Below are positions 62,201 to 64,000 of a stretch of DNA of 64,000 bases, in pieces. The translations under genes were made by a program, and so were the position numbers. A model generated the notes under the pieces. It saw only the letters and a list, made by a program, of their open reading frames with translations. It was not told the DNA's origin and searched no databases. Each line of letters begins with the position of its first letter. Within the stretch, counting starts at the first letter, position 1. Source of the stretch: Paucibacter sp. Y2R2-4 (GTDB lineage: Bacteria > Pseudomonadota > Gammaproteobacteria > Burkholderiales > Burkholderiaceae_C); contig NZ_JAJIRO010000006.1 of assembly GCF_025717535.1 (NCBI RefSeq), forward strand, positions 290,147 through 354,146, in the 5' to 3' direction.

Positions 62201-63368
62201 GACGCGCAGTCTGGCTTTTGACTTCGTGATGCACAGCGGCGAGCCTTGCAAACCCTATGTGCGCAGCCTGGAGGCCGTGGAGATGCCGGCCGTGCAGGCG
62301 GTCTTGCGGGGCCAAGCCTTGCGAGTGGACCAGATCGAGCGCGACAGCCGGGTGCTCTACAAGCAAGAGGGGCCGACACGCATCGTGCTGCAAAGCGGTG
62401 CCGACCCGGCACAGGTGCACTCAGGTATTTATGCGCCCATGTTGCTGAAAGACAAGGTGGTGGGCCTGATCTTCATGCTCAGCGAGCGCAGCCATGCCTT
62501 CCAGGCCAGTGACTTGGCGATTCTGGAAACCTTGGGCGCCTATGCGGCGGTGGCGCTGGATAACGCCGAGGCTTATCGGCAACTGAAAACGGCTCAAACC
62601 CAGCTGGTCGAACAGGAAAAGATGGCCGCCTTGGGCTCCCTGGTGGCCGGTGTGGCCCATGAGTTGAACACCCCCATCGGCAATAGCTTGCTGGTGGCCA
62701 GCACCTTGCTGGACCGAGGCCGCGCCTTCACCCGGCAGTTAGCCGAAGGCGGCCTGCGCCGCTCGGAGCTGGAGCGGCATTGCCAGGCGAATGAGGAGTC
62801 CAGCCTCTTGTTGGTGCGCAGCTTGGACAGCGCCGCCCAGCTGATCACCAGCTTCAAACAGCTGGCGGTGGACCAAACCTCGGAGCAGCGCCGCCATTTC
62901 CAGCTGCATACCCTGTGCATCGAGATCGCCCAGACCCTGGGCAACCGCCTGCGTCGAGAGGGCCATCAGCTGCGCCTGGAGGTGCCGGAAGATTTGGCGC
63001 TGGACAGCTACCCCGGCCCCTTGGGGCAGGTGCTGACCAATCTGGTGTTGAACGCAGTCATCCACGGGCTGGAAGGTCGACGTGAGGGCCTCTTGCAACT
63101 TTCGGCCGAGGCCTTGGAAGGCGGGCAGATCCGCCTGGTCTTCAGCGACAACGGCCGCGGCATCAGCCCCGAGCATCTGGCGCGCGTCTTCGATCCCTTC
63201 TTCACCACCAAGCTGGGGCAGGGCGGCAGTGGCTTGGGCCTGCATATCAGCTACAACATCGTGCACTCGGTGCTGGGCGGCAGCATCGAGGTCAGCAGTG
63301 TGCCGGGTGAGGGCGCCCGCTTCGAGATCATCATTCCTGCCGTGGCGCCTGTGCGAGTGGAGTCCTGA
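59271..63368 (+). CDS. Large two-component sensor kinase: beta-propeller (Reg_prop), Y_Y_Y, GAF, HisKA, HATPase
   Basis: 1365 residues from ATG 59271 (TTG 59265 or GTG 59247 are possible; GGAG lies at 59254). Order: signal/membrane segment near 25-43, about 14 Reg_prop repeats forming two propellers to about 700 (repeat pattern LLQDRNGLIWMGTTAGLARF), Y_Y_Y domain (about 730-860), membrane segment, coiled coil, GAF domain (about 940-1090), HisKA with His1130 in VAGVAHELNTPIGNS, and HATPase (LTNLVLNAVIHG, DNGRGISPEH, GSGLGLHIS). Bacteroidetes relatives sense glycan oligomers; those hybrids carry receiver and DNA-binding domains, which are absent here. No partner regulator follows. Confidence 0.9.
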   Translation: MHEDQSAASAASKRQPEKKAWWAHLGPALMLCACLFLAAPQVGANALHSLRFSHMGVEQGLPGGSVISLLQDRNGLIWMGTTAGLARFDGQAVKTFKSQAEQADSLSHSLVEALFEDDQGVLWIGTRAGLDRMPLATEKVQRQSMPESLTLAERRVLALAPAGPQRLWVGTVGGLLMFNTAERRFVDWQQPGTERLSLKRPIRALLPDGQGGVWAGESHEVVRINAQGRVLYQFGTLNGLGAEAMAASDLHVSALALDGHGRIWVGMAGGLQTWRWAEGQNKDLAPRPDPLALQLKLPRDRVYSLLRDRDQAMWIGAFSRPALYRWQEGSKSQAAVPGEPVSGRLDAIVKLPSVDSSLGEDSVASLMQDRSGGLWVGSLSSGLSLADLGGRRFSTYLSLPGDDKSLSSDTVMAVAFDGEQHVWVGTYGGGLNRLHLASGEVQRISTQEMPLTHVKALLREPDGMLWVGGERGLQRYDPRSRRSQTIDLRPNMMAPVSVSAMLRMASGELWVSSAQGLYRLDRSGRVRAFVADPRKPTALSHDIVDCLMLDSSGRLWVGTKGGLHLWDAASDSFSQPVQGNADVARPSNMQIYGLRQDQQGRIWVASEAGFFELLSSGPGRWQYKSASQVPGMPGGAFESIQDAESGSVWLGSEQGLTEFLPQVQRARFYPGASHFNGGFSFGAAARAPDGTLYFGGKGLVRFRPEAMQDNAQAPQVVLSDLRVFNQSLVAEAKSAPASAGLASASGPALTLAELGVTGPLHLAQQVRLSHKEAMVSFVLSALHFDKRSLVRHAWKLEGFDRDWIYGQDNSGVATYTNLDAGHYRLLAKAANPDGVWGKEQQLLSVEVLPPFWRTTWWNVGVVLSALLALGGAYRWRVRSLHRTRQSLQQEVAARTHELQEQAHQLAQEKQLAQAQSALALQSSEAAEKARHDIALLSEIGRQITASLDVASIQQTLYQQVGELIEGNVFGLGLVNWSTRSLAFDFVMHSGEPCKPYVRSLEAVEMPAVQAVLRGQALRVDQIERDSRVLYKQEGPTRIVLQSGADPAQVHSGIYAPMLLKDKVVGLIFMLSERSHAFQASDLAILETLGAYAAVALDNAEAYRQLKTAQTQLVEQEKMAALGSLVAGVAHELNTPIGNSLLVASTLLDRGRAFTRQLAEGGLRRSELERHCQANEESSLLLVRSLDSAAQLITSFKQLAVDQTSEQRRHFQLHTLCIEIAQTLGNRLRREGHQLRLEVPEDLALDSYPGPLGQVLTNLVLNAVIHGLEGRREGLLQLSAEALEGGQIRLVFSDNGRGISPEHLARVFDPFFTTKLGQGGSGLGLHISYNIVHSVLGGSIEVSSVPGEGARFEIIIPAVAPVRVES

Positions 63369-63618
63369 GCGACACAGGGTTTTGCGGCGGCTGGGCGCGA
63401 GTTGACAGGGCTCGAGCACGGCGAGGCCTGATGCTGACCCCTGCTTGTTGAGGCTCTCCTCAGCGCGACTGCGCAGCTGCTTGGCGAGTCGGCTGCTGTC
63501 GGCGGCGCCGGTCATTCGGGACCCAAAAATGAACTGCTTCAAAGTGCCCAAAGCTGGTACTGGCCTGAGTTCACTCAATTCACACGATCGGCCAGTAGCT
63601 GTCGTAGACGAAGGGCAG
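63369..63618. other. Intergenic region between the sensor kinase and the integrase
   Basis: 250 bases between two convergent genes. No terminator with a T tract, no tRNA, and no IS ends were recognised. Short frames crossing it have no recognisable product. It may hold the left boundary of the integron-related segment. Confidence 0.4.
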
Positions 63619-64000
63619 CTATACGGCAGGCCAGTGTGGGGTCGGTCTACCAGCCGATTGAAGGCCCAATGAATCCATCGGACTGCGCCCCCCTCCGCCG
63701 CCAACCTTGAGCACATGCGTGTAGATCATGGTTGTGGCGACGTCAGAATGGTCCAGCAACTCCTGAACCGTGCGGATGTCGTAGCCCGCCTGCAGCAGGT
63801 GGGTCGCAAACGCATGACGCAGGGTGTGAGGCGTCGCCGGTTTGGTGATGCCGGCGGCGACAGTCGCCCGTTTGAAGGCACGCTGGAAGGTCTGGTCGTA
63901 CAGAAGATGCCGCCTGACCACGCCGCTCCGAGGATCGGTGGAGTGCTCGGCCTGGGGAAATACCCAGAACCACGCCCACGATGCGCCGGCCCTCGGATAC
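63619..64000 (-). CDS. Integron-type tyrosine recombinase (IntI-like), C-terminal part, cut by window edge
   Basis: The minus strand is open from base 64000 to a TAG at 63619 (126 residues; N-terminus lies beyond the window). Strings [57 protein letters not shown] and [29 protein letters not shown], then RSPMDSL, are characteristic of integron integrases rather than XerC/D. The catalytic HTLRH box and nucleophile Tyr in MIYTHV are present. IntI joins attI and attC sites to gain or lose gene cassettes. The usual layout puts attI next to the 5' end, so a cassette array would be to the right, outside this window. The gene could be a decayed copy; only the C-terminus can be judged. Confidence 0.88.
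   Translation of the reverse strand, partial: YPRAGASWAWFWVFPQAEHSTDPRSGVVRRHLLYDQTFQRAFKRATVAAGITKPATPHTLRHAFATHLLQAGYDIRTVQELLDHSDVATTMIYTHVLKVGGGGGRSPMDSLGLQSAGRPTPHWPAV

Noticed and set aside
62739..63716. Minus-strand open frame across the sensor kinase end and the intergenic region
   Set aside because: Most lies opposite the HATPase domain; the remaining part shows no recognisable domain.

Overview
The window is high-GC DNA that most resembles a Burkholderiales betaproteobacterium of the Roseateles/Paucibacter/Pelomonas type. This placement is inferred from gene content: System II cytochrome c maturation (ResB/CcsA) with cytochrome c4, an orphan Bug-type binding protein, PEP-CTERM proteins, a HrcA/CIRCE-controlled groESL and a TIGR01782-like TonB receptor. 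No rRNA or tRNA gene was seen to anchor it. No intergenic stretch exceeds 300 bases.

Layout. 1-9.7 kb: a truncated BCCT osmolyte/betaine carrier, two PEP-CTERM exported proteins (phytase-like and HAF-repeat), a prolyl-oligopeptidase-family peptidase with a coiled-coil insert, an M48 lipoprotein protease and small conserved proteins. 9.8-16.4 kb: a DUF808 membrane protein, a periplasmic thioredoxin-like protein, a REP-associated tyrosine transposase (RAYT) with REP-like palindromes, and a LysR / Bug binding protein / N-formylglutamate amidohydrolase module. 16.5-28.8 kb: mostly minus-strand housekeeping genes, namely glmU, a DUF4136 lipoprotein, ttcA, folB, a pteridine-reductase-like SDR, msrQ-msrP, an amino-acid-type binding protein, ccsA-resB and cytochrome c4, with divergent engB. 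28.8-33.4 kb: a DUF1631 protein and groES-groEL with a sigma70/sigma32-like promoter and a CIRCE operator.

34-63.4 kb is the most distinctive part, a large glycan-utilisation locus. It holds a glucose-type (GtsA-like) binding protein, a TctE/TctD-like two-component system, a TonB receptor, and then about 18 kb of tightly packed plus-strand genes: GH3, GH1, a complete sugar ABC transporter (binding protein, two permeases, ATPase), a flavin-dependent halogenase, a secreted endonuclease/exonuclease/phosphatase-fold enzyme, GH30, a SASA esterase, GH20 and an S9 peptidase. A giant beta-propeller sensor kinase follows. The predicted flow is: outer-membrane uptake by the TonB receptor, trimming of beta-glucan or aminosugar oligomers in the periplasm, and import of glucose or beta-glucosides by the ABC system to cytoplasmic GH1. 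A shared ATTAAC-N5-ATTAAC direct repeat lies upstream of both the binding-protein gene and the two-component/TonB pair, which suggests one response regulator controls them.

The right edge carries the C-terminal part of an integron-type tyrosine recombinase reading leftwards. Any attI site and cassette array would lie beyond the right end of the window.
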